From contig JBAZTH010000002.1 of assembly GCA_041661965.1 (NCBI GenBank), forward strand, positions 62,001 to 126,000: 64,000 bases of DNA, in the 5' to 3' direction. The stretch is from Candidatus Margulisiibacteriota bacterium. GTDB lineage: Bacteria > Margulisbacteria > WOR-1 > O2-12-FULL-45-9 > XYB2-FULL-48-7. Every line of letters begins with the position of its first letter. The stretch's first letter is position 1. Under the pieces are notes generated by a model. That model worked only from the letters and a program-made list of their open reading frames with translations, searched no databases and was not told where the DNA came from. The position numbers and the translations under genes are program-made. Of this stretch, positions 49,894-58,013 are shown one piece after another.

Positions 49894-50820
49894 TTATTCC
49901 CAGTGTGATTCGGCCAACTCGCTGAAACAAGCGCACTTCCTGATCTCCTCGAACCGGGCGCGGACCTCTTTTGGTTTGAGGCTTTTCATCCGGTCGAGAC
50001 TAAAATCTTCGACGTTGAACGAGGCCATGACCGACCCGATGACGACCGCGCGGCGGATGTTCTCCGGACCGCAATCGTCGCTTTTAGCGAGATAACCGAT
50101 CAAAGCGCCGCCGAAAGTATCCCCCGCTCCGGTCGGATCGCGCAGTTGTTCTTGCGGATAAGAGGGCGCGGCAAAATGTCCGTCTTTGCTGAAGAAGAGC
50201 GCGCCATGCTCGCCTTTTTTGACGATCACGCCTTTACAGCCGAGTTCGATCAGGCGCCGGGCAGCCAGCGGAATGTTCGGGGTTTCCATAAACTGGCGGA
50301 TCTCGCCGTCGTTCATGACCATCAGGTCGACTTGCTTGATCAGCTTGTGCAAAACGTCCCGTTTCGAATCGATCCAGAAGTTCATTGTGTCGGCGACGAT
50401 CATTTTCGGTTTTTTCAGCTGGGCGATGACCTTGAGTTGCAGCTCGGGGTCAAGATTGGCCAGAAAAACATAAGGGGTGTCCCGCAGTCCGGCCGGAATA
50501 ACCGGGTCGAACTGCGTCAGAATATTAAGCTGGGTGTCGACGGTGTGGGCCTGGTTCATGTCATATTCATAGTAACCATGCCAGCGAAAAGTCGGCCCGT
50601 CGATCTTGTGCAAAGCGTTGCAGTTAATGTCCCGCGACGTTAAGAAGGCCAGGTGTTCTTTGGGAAAGTCGTTGCCGACCGGACCGATCAAGGTCGTCGG
50701 CGCGAAGAAGCTCGACGCCACCGCGGCGTAAACGGCCGAGCCGCCCAGAATATCTTTTTTATCTCCGAACGGAGTCTTAATAGAATCAAGCGCTATCGTC
50801 CCGACGATCAAAACTGACAT
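49894..50820 (-). CDS. PfkB-family carbohydrate/nucleoside kinase
   Basis: 308 residues from the ATG at 50820, chosen because GGAGGG precedes it; another ATG lies 4 codons upstream. Ribokinase-fold motifs: GGSAVYAAVASSFFAPTTLIG near 30-50 and DPTGAGDTFGGALIGYL near 240-256, containing the catalytic Asp. The substrate cannot be read from the sequence; adenosine-kinase-like or sugar kinases have this layout. Next to the aldolase-fold gene, so a small sugar-phosphate pathway is possible. Confidence 0.88.
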   Translation of the reverse strand: MSVLIVGTIALDSIKTPFGDKKDILGGSAVYAAVASSFFAPTTLIGPVGNDFPKEHLAFLTSRDINCNALHKIDGPTFRWHGYYEYDMNQAHTVDTQLNILTQFDPVIPAGLRDTPYVFLANLDPELQLKVIAQLKKPKMIVADTMNFWIDSKRDVLHKLIKQVDLMVMNDGEIRQFMETPNIPLAARRLIELGCKGVIVKKGEHGALFFSKDGHFAAPSYPQEQLRDPTGAGDTFGGALIGYLAKSDDCGPENIRRAVVIGSVMASFNVEDFSLDRMKSLKPKEVRARFEEIRKCACFSELAESHWE

Positions 50821-50855
50821 ACTGCCCTCCATAAAATGCGGTTAATAAACGAGCG

Positions 50856-51653
50856 TTAAATCGCCCAGCGTTTGCTAAGGACTTTTGACTTTTGGGTCGC
50901 AGCCGAAACCGCGGCAACAAAAGCTTCCTGAACTTTTCGGGCCTTTAGGACCGCCAACCCTTCCATTGTCGTCCCGCCGGGAGAAGTGACCATTTCCCGT
51001 AAAACTCGCGGTTCGATCCGGCTTTCCTTGGCGGTCTGGGCAGCGCCAAAGACAGTTTGCAGCGCCAGTTTTTTAGCCAGCGGACCGGGCAGGCCGACTT
51101 TCTTTCCCCCGTCGATCAGCGCTTCCAGCACGGCGTAAATATAGGCTGGTCCGGAACCGGAAAGCCCGGTGACCGCGTCCAACAATTTTTCCGGCACAAC
51201 GACCGTTTCCCCGACCAGTTTAAAGATCGATTCGGCCAGTTTAAATTGTTTCGGCGCCACTCCCCGCCCCTTCGCTAAAGCCGACATGCCGGCCCCGACC
51301 AGGCAAGGGTTGTTCGGCATTACTCTAACGATCGGATAACCGGGAAGCTTTTTTTGCAAATAAGCCAACGGGATCCCGGCCGCGATCGAGATGATCAATT
51401 TATTCCGTTTGCCGGCCCCATTCCCCCCGATCTCGTCCAGGACGCCGGCCAGCTGCTGCGGCTTGACCGCGAGAATTACGACTTCAGCGGCGTTTGCCGC
51501 CTGCTGATTATTCGAAGCAATCTTAGCGGCATATTTACCGTTCAACGATTTTAGACGGGACCGGTCAATATCGGCGATAATTATCCGGTGGGAAGTGAGG
51601 CGGGCGATCAGGGCCTCGGCCATTTTCCCGGAACCGATAAACGCTATTTTCAT
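50856..51653 (-). CDS. proC: Pyrroline-5-carboxylate reductase
   Basis: 265 residues from the ATG at 51653 (ATGA overlap with sepF). N-terminal NADP fold MKIAFIGSGKMAEALIARL, then VILAVKPQQL, VRVMPNNPCLVGAGMSAL, VTGLSGSGPAYIYAVLEAL and the C-terminal VTSPGGTTMEGLAVL signature. It catalyses the last step of proline synthesis. The yggS-sepF-proC order is conserved in Firmicutes and Cyanobacteria. Confidence 0.95.
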   Translation of the reverse strand: MKIAFIGSGKMAEALIARLTSHRIIIADIDRSRLKSLNGKYAAKIASNNQQAANAAEVVILAVKPQQLAGVLDEIGGNGAGKRNKLIISIAAGIPLAYLQKKLPGYPIVRVMPNNPCLVGAGMSALAKGRGVAPKQFKLAESIFKLVGETVVVPEKLLDAVTGLSGSGPAYIYAVLEALIDGGKKVGLPGPLAKKLALQTVFGAAQTAKESRIEPRVLREMVTSPGGTTMEGLAVLKARKVQEAFVAAVSAATQKSKVLSKRWAI

Positions 51654-52090
51654 CGGGAAAAGAAAGTGTCTCTTTTGCTTTCCCCAACCTCTTCGCCGAT
51701 GTTCCCGCGGTCTTCGCTGGAATTGATCCGGATGGCACTGGGAGTAAAAAGAAAGATCGAGTCGCCGATCTTCATCATATGGCCGTCGATCGCGTAAGCG
51801 GTCCCGCAAACGAAATCGATCAGGCGGGTCCCTTCCGACGGATCGAGATGCTTCAGGCTGACAATGACCGGGCTGCCGGAACGAAGATTAGTCGCGATAT
51901 TCAACGAATCTTCGTAAATTTTCGGCTCAAAAAAGCCGATCTCGTAATCGCCGTCGGTCCGCGGGGCTTCTTTTTTGACCCGGATAAAGTGGTCCAGCTT
52001 GACCTGCTGGGTGTTCTCGCTGATCTCTTCGAAATCTTCACCTTCAAGTCCGATGAACCGCTTGGCCCGCATCAAAATATTATCTGTCAT
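51650..52090 (-). CDS. sepF: Cell division protein SepF
   Basis: 146 residues. N-terminal ~30 residues, then the SepF core (DYEIGFFEPKIYEDSLNIAT, LRSGSPVIVSLKHLDPSEGT, RLIDFVCGTAYAIDGHM). SepF bundles and anchors FtsZ at the membrane. Its presence in a lineage with LptD points to a diderm outside Proteobacteria. It lies 3 bp after yggS and overlaps proC. Confidence 0.93.
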   Translation of the reverse strand: MTDNILMRAKRFIGLEGEDFEEISENTQQVKLDHFIRVKKEAPRTDGDYEIGFFEPKIYEDSLNIATNLRSGSPVIVSLKHLDPSEGTRLIDFVCGTAYAIDGHMMKIGDSIFLFTPSAIRINSSEDRGNIGEEVGESKRDTFFSR

Positions 52091-52093
52091 CTT

Positions 52094-52795
52094 TTATCCT
52101 CCCTTAAAAATTGCCCGGCCAATCCTCACCAGATTGGCCCCTTCTTCAATCGCGATCTCATAGTCGCTCGACATCCCCATGGAAAGATAACGCATCTCAA
52201 CCGACGGCAAGCCAAGTTCCTTGACCTGATCGGCCAGTTCCCTTAGTTTCCTGAAACTGGACCGGACCAGGGCCTGATCGTCGGTTAACGGCCCCATGGT
52301 CATCAGGCCCTGAACCGACAATCGAAATTTGGCGGCAAAACGGATAAGCGCGATCGCTTTCGAATATTCAACGCCAAATTTCGATGGCTCACCGGAAGTA
52401 TTAACTTCGATCAGAACGGGGACGGGGGCGCCGGCCCACCGGTTGGTTTGCGGCGACCGCGCGTCGATTTCTTCGACCAGACGCTCGCTATCAACCGACT
52501 GAATTATATCAAACATGTCAAGAGATTGTCTAACTTTGTTCCGTTGTAAATGGCCGATCAAATGCCACTGCAATTGAGGGTATTTGGCCGCCAGGGCCTG
52601 ATAATGGAGGGTCGCTTCCTGGATCCGGTTCTCGCCGACCGCGGTCAAGCCGCAAGCCAGGGCTTCCTCTATCAGTTCAGGGGAGATATTCTTAACGACC
52701 GCCAGCAAGGTCACGTCGGTCGCGGAACGTCCGCTTTTTTCCGCCGCCGCCGCGATCCGTTCCCGGACTAAAGTGATATTTTCCTTGATCGACAC
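52094..52795 (-). CDS. yggS: YggS-family PLP homeostasis protein
   Basis: 233 residues from a GTG at 52795. The fold-type III PLP protein shows LLAVVKNISPELIEEAL (PLP lysine in AVVKN), GENRIQEA, WHLIGHLQRNKVR, VLIEVNTSGEPSKFG, GLMTMGPL and LSMGMSSDYEIAIEEGANLVRIG. It balances free PLP. An upstream extension to 52900 has no homology. The GTG lies 10 nt after TGCTATAAT and lacks a Shine-Dalgarno. First gene of yggS-sepF-proC and probably the genes down to rsh. Confidence 0.92.
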   Translation of the reverse strand: MSIKENITLVRERIAAAAEKSGRSATDVTLLAVVKNISPELIEEALACGLTAVGENRIQEATLHYQALAAKYPQLQWHLIGHLQRNKVRQSLDMFDIIQSVDSERLVEEIDARSPQTNRWAGAPVPVLIEVNTSGEPSKFGVEYSKAIALIRFAAKFRLSVQGLMTMGPLTDDQALVRSSFRKLRELADQVKELGLPSVEMRYLSMGMSSDYEIAIEEGANLVRIGRAIFKGG

Positions 52796-52805
52796 GCTAA
52801 AATAG

Positions 52806-52814
52806 ATTATAGCA
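52806..52814 (-). promoter_or_regulatory. Extended -10 promoter of yggS-sepF-proC
   Basis: Minus strand TGCTATAAT, 10 nt before the yggS GTG; predicted leader 0-3 nt. The 14-base string TATTATGCTATAAT is shared exactly with the holB promoter. Confidence 0.55.
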
Positions 52815-52830
52815 TAATAGCTATTTTTTC

Positions 52831-52839
52831 TGGTATGAT
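52831..52839 (+). promoter_or_regulatory. Extended -10 promoter of the FlgD-Ig/PorV pair
   Basis: TGGTATGAT (TGn plus TATGAT), about 20 nt before the ATG at 52860. It fires away from the divergent yggS promoter. Unlike that gene, this one has an AAGGAG ribosome site. Confidence 0.45.
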
Positions 52840-52859
52840 ATATGGTCAAGGAGATTTTT

Positions 52860-53186
52860 ATGAGAAAAATCAGCTGGTTGTTTGTCTTTCTGTTTACCAT
52901 AGCAATAATAAATTACCCTAACCCGTTCAATCCTAAAGCCGGACAAACCACGACCTTTGAATGCACTTCCGATACCGCTTTTAACGGCACCTTATATATA
53001 TATGATATGGCGGCCCAGCTCTTACTGAAGCGCGATTTAGCCGTGAACGCGGGTACGACCAGCTTCGGCTGGAACGGCTACAGCGACCAGAACGAACTGG
53101 TCGGCAGCGGCGTCTATCTCTATTTCTTAAGCGATAAGACCCGCGGACGAGTAGGAAAAGGGAAATCGTGGGTCATCAATCGATGA
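52860..53186 (+). CDS. Small secreted FlgD-Ig/T9SS-CTD-like protein
   Basis: 108 residues from the ATG at 52860, which follows AAGGAG; an ATG 6 codons upstream lacks a site. A signal peptide (MRKISWLFVFLFTIAII) leads straight into NYPNPFNPKAGQTTTFE, then GTLYIYDMAAQLL, FGWNGYSDQNELVGSGVYLY and a basic C-terminus. These are the hallmarks of the FlgD-Ig-like C-terminal sorting domain normally found at the end of large secreted proteins. Here it is the whole protein. It overlaps the PorV-like gene by 4 bp, so they are probably made together. Confidence 0.82.
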   Translation: MRKISWLFVFLFTIAIINYPNPFNPKAGQTTTFECTSDTAFNGTLYIYDMAAQLLLKRDLAVNAGTTSFGWNGYSDQNELVGSGVYLYFLSDKTRGRVGKGKSWVINR

Positions 53187-54178
53187 AAAAAGGCCTCTTA
53201 TTTATATTTGTCGCTTACGGCTTACAGCTTACAGCTTTTTTATCCCCTGTTCTCGCCCTTTCTTCCTTTGATCCGCTGGCGGTCGGTTCCGGCGCCCAAG
53301 CGCTCGGCATGGGGAACGCTTTTGTCGCCAGGAGCGACACCGCCGACTCCATGTTCAATAACCCGGCCTCATTGAGCGAAACAACCGGCTTCCGGTTTTC
53401 CAGCATGTCCGGCTCTTTAATGGAAGAGGTCAACTTTCTTCTGGTCGGCGGCGCCCTCCCCGTTGGAAATCAAACCTCGGTCGGCGCCGGCTATTGCGGC
53501 GCCTTCGTTTCGAACATCGAATTACGCAACCCGATCGGTCGCTTGACCAAAACCGCCCAATACGGGAAAAGCGCCGCCTTCGTTTCGATCGGCAAACGGA
53601 TCGACGAATCGGTTTCTTTCGGAGCCGCTCTCAAATATTACATGATCGATGCGACCGAAAACCGGGATTCCAACGGCAGCGGACTCAATCTTGACCTGGG
53701 GATCACTCAAAAAAGCCTGGAATGGTTGAGTTTCGGGATCGTCGCCCAAAATGTCCTCGCTTTCAGCCCGATCAACCACCAAAACGGCGAAAAGGAACGC
53801 CTAACTCCGTTGATCCGGGGCGGCGCCAGAATCCATCTCCTGGGAAGCAGTTATTCCGCCGCCTATGTTTCCAGTAGCGACCTGATCGCGACCATTGATT
53901 CCAACTTCAGCTTTGAGCCGTCCATCCCCCAGGCCGCTCATTTGGGCCTGGAATTCTCCCCGAATCAAATCATCAGCCTCCGGCTTGGGCTTGACCGGTC
54001 GACCTTCACCTCCGGACTTAGCCTGAATTGGGCCGGGTTGGGCTTCAATTACGCTTTTCACCCGAATGTTAACGATTCTTCGACCCAGGCGCACTACTTT
54101 TCGATCAGTTATGACGAATTAGGCTGGCCGCACAACCCCCCGCCTGATACTTTCATCGCCAAAAACGATCAAAATTGA
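53183..54178 (+). CDS. PorV/UPF0164-like outer-membrane barrel protein
   Basis: 331 residues from the ATG at 53183, overlapping the previous stop as ATGA. Signal peptide (about 1-24, ending LSPVLA) whose core is encoded by a GCTTAC repeat. The mature start AVGSGAQALGMGNAFVA then DTADSMFNNPASLSE is the typical PorV/PorQ and FadL-like entry, followed by about 14 beta-strands. PorV proteins are type IX secretion shuttles that bind C-terminal sorting domains; pairing with a sorting-domain-only protein fits that but is unproven here. Confidence 0.83.
   Translation: MKKGLLFIFVAYGLQLTAFLSPVLALSSFDPLAVGSGAQALGMGNAFVARSDTADSMFNNPASLSETTGFRFSSMSGSLMEEVNFLLVGGALPVGNQTSVGAGYCGAFVSNIELRNPIGRLTKTAQYGKSAAFVSIGKRIDESVSFGAALKYYMIDATENRDSNGSGLNLDLGITQKSLEWLSFGIVAQNVLAFSPINHQNGEKERLTPLIRGGARIHLLGSSYSAAYVSSSDLIATIDSNFSFEPSIPQAAHLGLEFSPNQIISLRLGLDRSTFTSGLSLNWAGLGFNYAFHPNVNDSSTQAHYFSISYDELGWPHNPPPDTFIAKNDQN
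53213..53239. repeat. GCTTAC-type tandem repeat in the PorV-like signal peptide
   Basis: GCTTACGGCTTACAGCTTAC followed by AGCTT, coding AYGLQLTAF in the signal peptide. Same unit as at 33660-33691. Confidence 0.55.
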
Positions 54179-54197
54179 CAATTTCCCTCCCGATCTC

Positions 54198-54226
54198 TTG
54201 CTATTTATAACGTGCTATGCTAAAAT
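54198..54226 (+). promoter_or_regulatory. Housekeeping promoter of rpsB-tsf
   Basis: TTGCTA (54198-54203), 17-bp spacer, TAAAAT (54221-54226), with a TG near the -10. The leader to rpsB is about 38 nt and includes AAGGAGGA. Confidence 0.65.
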
Positions 54227-54270
54227 TAATCCCTTGTTGACTGTAAAAAATATCTAGAAGGAGGATCCTA

Positions 54271-55119
54271 ATGGCTGTCGTTACTATGAAAGAATTGCTC
54301 GAAGCTGGCGTGCATTTTGGCCACCAGAGCAAACGTTGGAACCCCAAAATGCAAAAATTCATCTACTCCGCGAGAAATGGCATTCATGTTATTGATCTCC
54401 ATAAATCGATCCCTTTGATCGAGAAGACCTTTAGCTTTATCAAAGGGCTGGTCGCCACCGGCACAATCCTCTTTATCGGCACCAAAAAGCAAGCTCAAGA
54501 AGTGATCGAGGAAGAAGCCAAACGCTGCGGGATGTTTTTCGTCAACCAGCGCTGGATGGGCGGGACCCTCACCAACTTCAAGACCCTCAAAAAGAACATC
54601 GCCCGGCTGAACGAGATCGAAAAAATGAAGGAAGACGGGACCTTCGAGAAGCTCCCGAAAAAAGAAGTTATTCTCTTGGAACGCGAACACCGGAAACTGA
54701 TCCGGGGCCTCGGCGGGATCCGCCAAATGACCAGCCTGCCGGCCGCGGTTTTCGTGGTCGACACCGTCAAAGAACAGACCGCGATCAAAGAGGCCAAACG
54801 GCTGAACATCCCGGTCATCGCCGTCGTCGACACCAACAGCGACCCGGATGACGTCGATTATCCGGTCCCGGGCAATGACGACGCGATCCGCTCGATCAAG
54901 CTCCTCACCAAACTGATCGCCGACGCGGTCATGGCCGGTCGCGAAACGACCACCACGACCGAAGGGCTCGAAGGTGAAGCGGCAACTGACTCGATCGCCG
55001 TGCCGCTGGAAGTGGAAGAAGAAGCGATGCTCTCCCAGGAAGTGCAACTGGAAGATAAAGTGCTCGCCAACATCATTCTGCCGAAAGAAGAAGAGGAAGA
55101 AAAGCGAATCGGTTTTTAG
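54271..55119 (+). CDS. rpsB: 30S ribosomal protein S2
   Basis: 282 residues. Starts MAVVTMKELLEAGVHFGHQS, with RNGIHVIDLHKS, FFVNQRWMGGTLTNF and the DTNSDPDDVDYPVPGNDDA block, all characteristic of uS2. It is about 40 residues longer than the E. coli protein because of an acidic C-terminal tail (EEEEAML to EEEEEKRIGF). Strong AAGGAGGA site. tsf follows 12 bp later, the universal rpsB-tsf pair. Confidence 0.97.
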   Translation: MAVVTMKELLEAGVHFGHQSKRWNPKMQKFIYSARNGIHVIDLHKSIPLIEKTFSFIKGLVATGTILFIGTKKQAQEVIEEEAKRCGMFFVNQRWMGGTLTNFKTLKKNIARLNEIEKMKEDGTFEKLPKKEVILLEREHRKLIRGLGGIRQMTSLPAAVFVVDTVKEQTAIKEAKRLNIPVIAVVDTNSDPDDVDYPVPGNDDAIRSIKLLTKLIADAVMAGRETTTTTEGLEGEAATDSIAVPLEVEEEAMLSQEVQLEDKVLANIILPKEEEEEKRIGF

Positions 55120-55131
55120 AAAGGAAATCCA

Positions 55132-55731
55132 ATGGCAATTACAGTTGAAATGATCACTAAATTAAGAGAAAAAACCGGGTGCGGCATGATGGATTGTAAA
55201 GCCGCGCTAACCGAAACAGCCGGCGACTTTGATAAAGCGATCGAACTCCTCCGGAAAAAAGGGATGGCCGCCGCGACCAAACGGGCCGGCCGGACCGCTT
55301 GCCAGGGACTGGTTGACTCCTACATCCACATCGGCGGGAAGATCGGGGTCTTGATCGAGGTTAACTGCGAAACCGACTTCGTCGCTCAAGGGATCGACTT
55401 TCAGGCTTTCGTGAAAGACCTTTGCATGCAGATCGCCGCTTCCAGCCCGCAATACATCAACAAGGAAGACGTCCCGGCTGAAGTTATCGCCCGGGAAAAA
55501 GAGATCCTGACCGCCCAGACCAAGGAAGAAGGGAAACCGGAAGCCGCACTCCCCAAGATCGTGGAAGGCCGTCTGCAAAAGTTCTACGGCGAGATCTGCT
55601 TGATGGAACAACCGTTCGTCAAGGACCCGAAGGTTGCCGTTAAAGATCTACTGGCTAATTTGTTGGCTAAGATCGGCGAAAACATCGTCGTGCGGCGGTT
55701 CGTCCGCTATCAGCTCGGGGAAAACTCTTAA
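55132..55731 (+). CDS. tsf: Elongation factor Ts
   Basis: 199 residues, the short EF-Ts type with a single core repeat, as in Cyanobacteria and Thermus, versus 283 in E. coli. Motifs: LREKTGCGMMDCKAALTET near 9-27 (EF-Tu contact loop) and LIEVNCETDFVA near 77-88. It exchanges GDP on EF-Tu. It converges on oppF, the two stop codons sharing TTAA at 55728-55731. Confidence 0.95.
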   Translation: MAITVEMITKLREKTGCGMMDCKAALTETAGDFDKAIELLRKKGMAAATKRAGRTACQGLVDSYIHIGGKIGVLIEVNCETDFVAQGIDFQAFVKDLCMQIAASSPQYINKEDVPAEVIAREKEILTAQTKEEGKPEAALPKIVEGRLQKFYGEICLMEQPFVKDPKVAVKDLLANLLAKIGENIVVRRFVRYQLGENS

Positions 55732-56441
55732 AACCTGGGGCTCGCGGCCAACAATTTAAGGGTGTACTCTTCGCGCGGGGTCGTCAAGACCGTTTTTTTA
55801 TCACCCAACTCGATCAATCGCCCCCCTTTCATCACGGCGATCCGGTCGCTTAGGTAACCAATGACCGACAGGTCGTGCGCGATGAAAAGATAAGTCAGCC
55901 CGAGACGAGTTTTTAATTCTTTCAGTAGTTTTAGGATCTCGACTTGAATAAAGACATCCAGCGCCGAAACCGGCTCGTCCAAAATAAGGAACTTCGCTTC
56001 CCCGGCCAAAGCCCGCGCGATCCCGACCCGTTGGCGCTCTCCACCCGACAATTCATGAGGGAATCGTTTGGCATATCCGGCCGGAAGCTTCACCATTTCT
56101 AAAAGAGCCGCAACCCGGCCATTGATCGCTGACCTGTTGAGTAAGCGATGGATGACTATCGGTTCGGCAATCGCCTCTCCCACCCTGATCCGGGGATTAA
56201 GCGAGTTCTGGGGGTCCTGAAAAACGATCTGGCACTCCCGCCGGATATTATCGATCCCCTGGCAATCGATTTGGCCGCTATCCGGTTCGATCAATTTCAG
56301 GATCAGCCTGGCCAGGGTCGATTTCCCCGAACCCGATTCGCCAACCAACCCCAACGTCTCGCCCTGCTTGATCGTTAGGGAAAGGTCGTTGACCGCGATA
56401 AGATCGCCAAATTTTTTAGTTATGCTTCTGATCTCTATCAT
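55728..56441 (-). CDS. oppF: Oligopeptide ABC transporter ATP-binding protein
   Basis: 237 residues from the ATG at 56441, overlapping the oppD stop as ATGA. Walker A LVGESGSGKSTLA near 33-45, signature LSGGERQRVGIARAL, Walker B FLILDEPVSALD. It ends soon after the nucleotide-binding domain (LLAASPRF) and lacks the long C-terminal oligopeptide extension of E. coli OppF (about 330 residues). Confidence 0.9.
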   Translation of the reverse strand: MIEIRSITKKFGDLIAVNDLSLTIKQGETLGLVGESGSGKSTLARLILKLIEPDSGQIDCQGIDNIRRECQIVFQDPQNSLNPRIRVGEAIAEPIVIHRLLNRSAINGRVAALLEMVKLPAGYAKRFPHELSGGERQRVGIARALAGEAKFLILDEPVSALDVFIQVEILKLLKELKTRLGLTYLFIAHDLSVIGYLSDRIAVMKGGRLIELGDKKTVLTTPREEYTLKLLAASPRF

Positions 56442-57211
56442 CTCAACTCCCGCAAACAATCGACAAGCTTCTTGGTATAGGCATCTCGCGGGTGGTCAAA
56501 AATTGTCCGCGTTTCCCCGGCTTCAACGATCTTCCCTTTATGCATCACCACCACCCGATCGCAGAGTTCTTTAATGATCCCAAAGTTATGCGTAATATAA
56601 ATTATCGACAAATTAAATTGGGCTTTGATCTCCCGGAGCAAAGCCAGGATCTCCGCTTGGATCGTCACGTCCAGGGCGGTCGTCGGCTCGTCGGCAATCA
56701 GGATCTCCGGCCGGCAGGCGAGCGCCATGGCAATAACGACCCGTTGCCGCATTCCGCCGGAAAATTGATGGGGATAATCATCGATCCGGGCGGGGTCGAT
56801 CTTGACGGCTCGAAGCGCTTCAACCGCTTTTCCCCTCGCCTCTCTCCGGGTCGCTCTCTGGTGCAGGATAATCGACTCCATGATCTGTTCACCGATTGTC
56901 AGGACCGGATTTAGGGCGGCGAACGGGTCCTGAAAAACCATGGCGATCTTCGCCCCTCTTAACCGGCGCAATTCATCTTCCGGTAAAAGGAGGAGATCAC
57001 GGCCGTTAAGCAAAATCTCTCCGCCGACAATCTTCCCCGGTTGGTCAACCAAACGCAACAAAGCATAGCCCAAAGTCGATTTCCCCGACCCAGACTCACC
57101 CAGTACCCCCAGGATTTCCCCTTCTTTCAGGTCAAAGCTAACTCCGGCAACCGCCTTCACGGTCCCTTCGTCAACGTAGTAATTAACCGACAAATTTTTA
57201 ACTTCCAGCAT
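56438..57211 (-). CDS. oppD: Oligopeptide ABC transporter ATP-binding protein
   Basis: 257 residues. Walker A VLGESGSGKSTLG, signature FSGGMRQRVVIAMAL, Walker B ILIADEPTTALD, and the MVFQDPFAALNP segment between. Shorter than E. coli OppD, ending at DCLRELR without the C-terminal cysteine-rich extension. It overlaps oppC by 14 bp. Confidence 0.9.
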   Translation of the reverse strand: MLEVKNLSVNYYVDEGTVKAVAGVSFDLKEGEILGVLGESGSGKSTLGYALLRLVDQPGKIVGGEILLNGRDLLLLPEDELRRLRGAKIAMVFQDPFAALNPVLTIGEQIMESIILHQRATRREARGKAVEALRAVKIDPARIDDYPHQFSGGMRQRVVIAMALACRPEILIADEPTTALDVTIQAEILALLREIKAQFNLSIIYITHNFGIIKELCDRVVVMHKGKIVEAGETRTIFDHPRDAYTKKLVDCLRELR

Positions 57212-58013
57212 TCCGTTCCTTAGGGCTCAACGTCTCCCTGATCCCTTCGCCAATAAAATAGAGGGAAAGGACCGTAATCATGATCAACAACCCGGGAATC
57301 ACCGCCATCCAGGGGGCATCGCGCATGTACGCTTGAGAATCCATCAACATGTTCCCCCAGGAAGAGATGGGCGGCTGAACCCCCATCCCTAAAAATGAGA
57401 GGGCCGATTCGGTGAGGATCGCTCCGGCCATCCCCAGGGTCGCGGCGACAATGATCGGCCCCTGGGCGTTGGGAAGCATGTGGCGGAAGATTATCCTCAA
57501 ATCGCTGCAACCGATCGCCCGGGCCGCTTCCACATATTGGAGTTGGCGGATCCGGAGGAATTCCCCCCGGACTAAGCGGGCAACACCCATCCAGGAGGTC
57601 AGGCCGATCACGACCATAACGTTGTAGATATTCGGGGTCAGCATCGACTGTATCGCCAGGATCAGAAAGATCGACGGGAAAGCGAACATCACATCGACCG
57701 TCCGCATGATCAAGCCATCGACCCAGCCGCCATAGTAACCGGCGACCGCGCCGGCCAATGTTCCAAGGAGTAGAGAGATCACGACCGCAACTATCCCGAC
57801 AGTTAAAGAGATCTGAGCCCCATAAAGGGAACGGCTCAAAAGATCCCGCCCCAGGTCATCGGTCCCAAAGAGGTGTTGCGATGACGGGGCAGTCGCCCCA
57901 ACCGAAGAGATCTCGTCCGGCGAATACGGAGCGATCACCGGCGCTAAAATCGCTAGGCTGAAAAACAGCCCCATTACTATCAAGCCAAACCTGGCCGCTT
58001 TATTTTTTCCCAT
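57198..58013 (-). CDS. oppC: Oligopeptide ABC transporter permease
   Basis: 271 residues from the ATG at 58013, overlapping oppB by 14 bp. Six membrane helices, the OppC N-terminal pattern (FGLIVMGLFFSLAILAPVIAPYSP, LFGTDDLGRDLLSR) and the ATPase-coupling EAA loop (EAARAIGCSDLRIIFRHMLPN). Confidence 0.92.
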   Translation of the reverse strand: MGKNKAARFGLIVMGLFFSLAILAPVIAPYSPDEISSVGATAPSSQHLFGTDDLGRDLLSRSLYGAQISLTVGIVAVVISLLLGTLAGAVAGYYGGWVDGLIMRTVDVMFAFPSIFLILAIQSMLTPNIYNVMVVIGLTSWMGVARLVRGEFLRIRQLQYVEAARAIGCSDLRIIFRHMLPNAQGPIIVAATLGMAGAILTESALSFLGMGVQPPISSWGNMLMDSQAYMRDAPWMAVIPGLLIMITVLSLYFIGEGIRETLSPKERNAGS

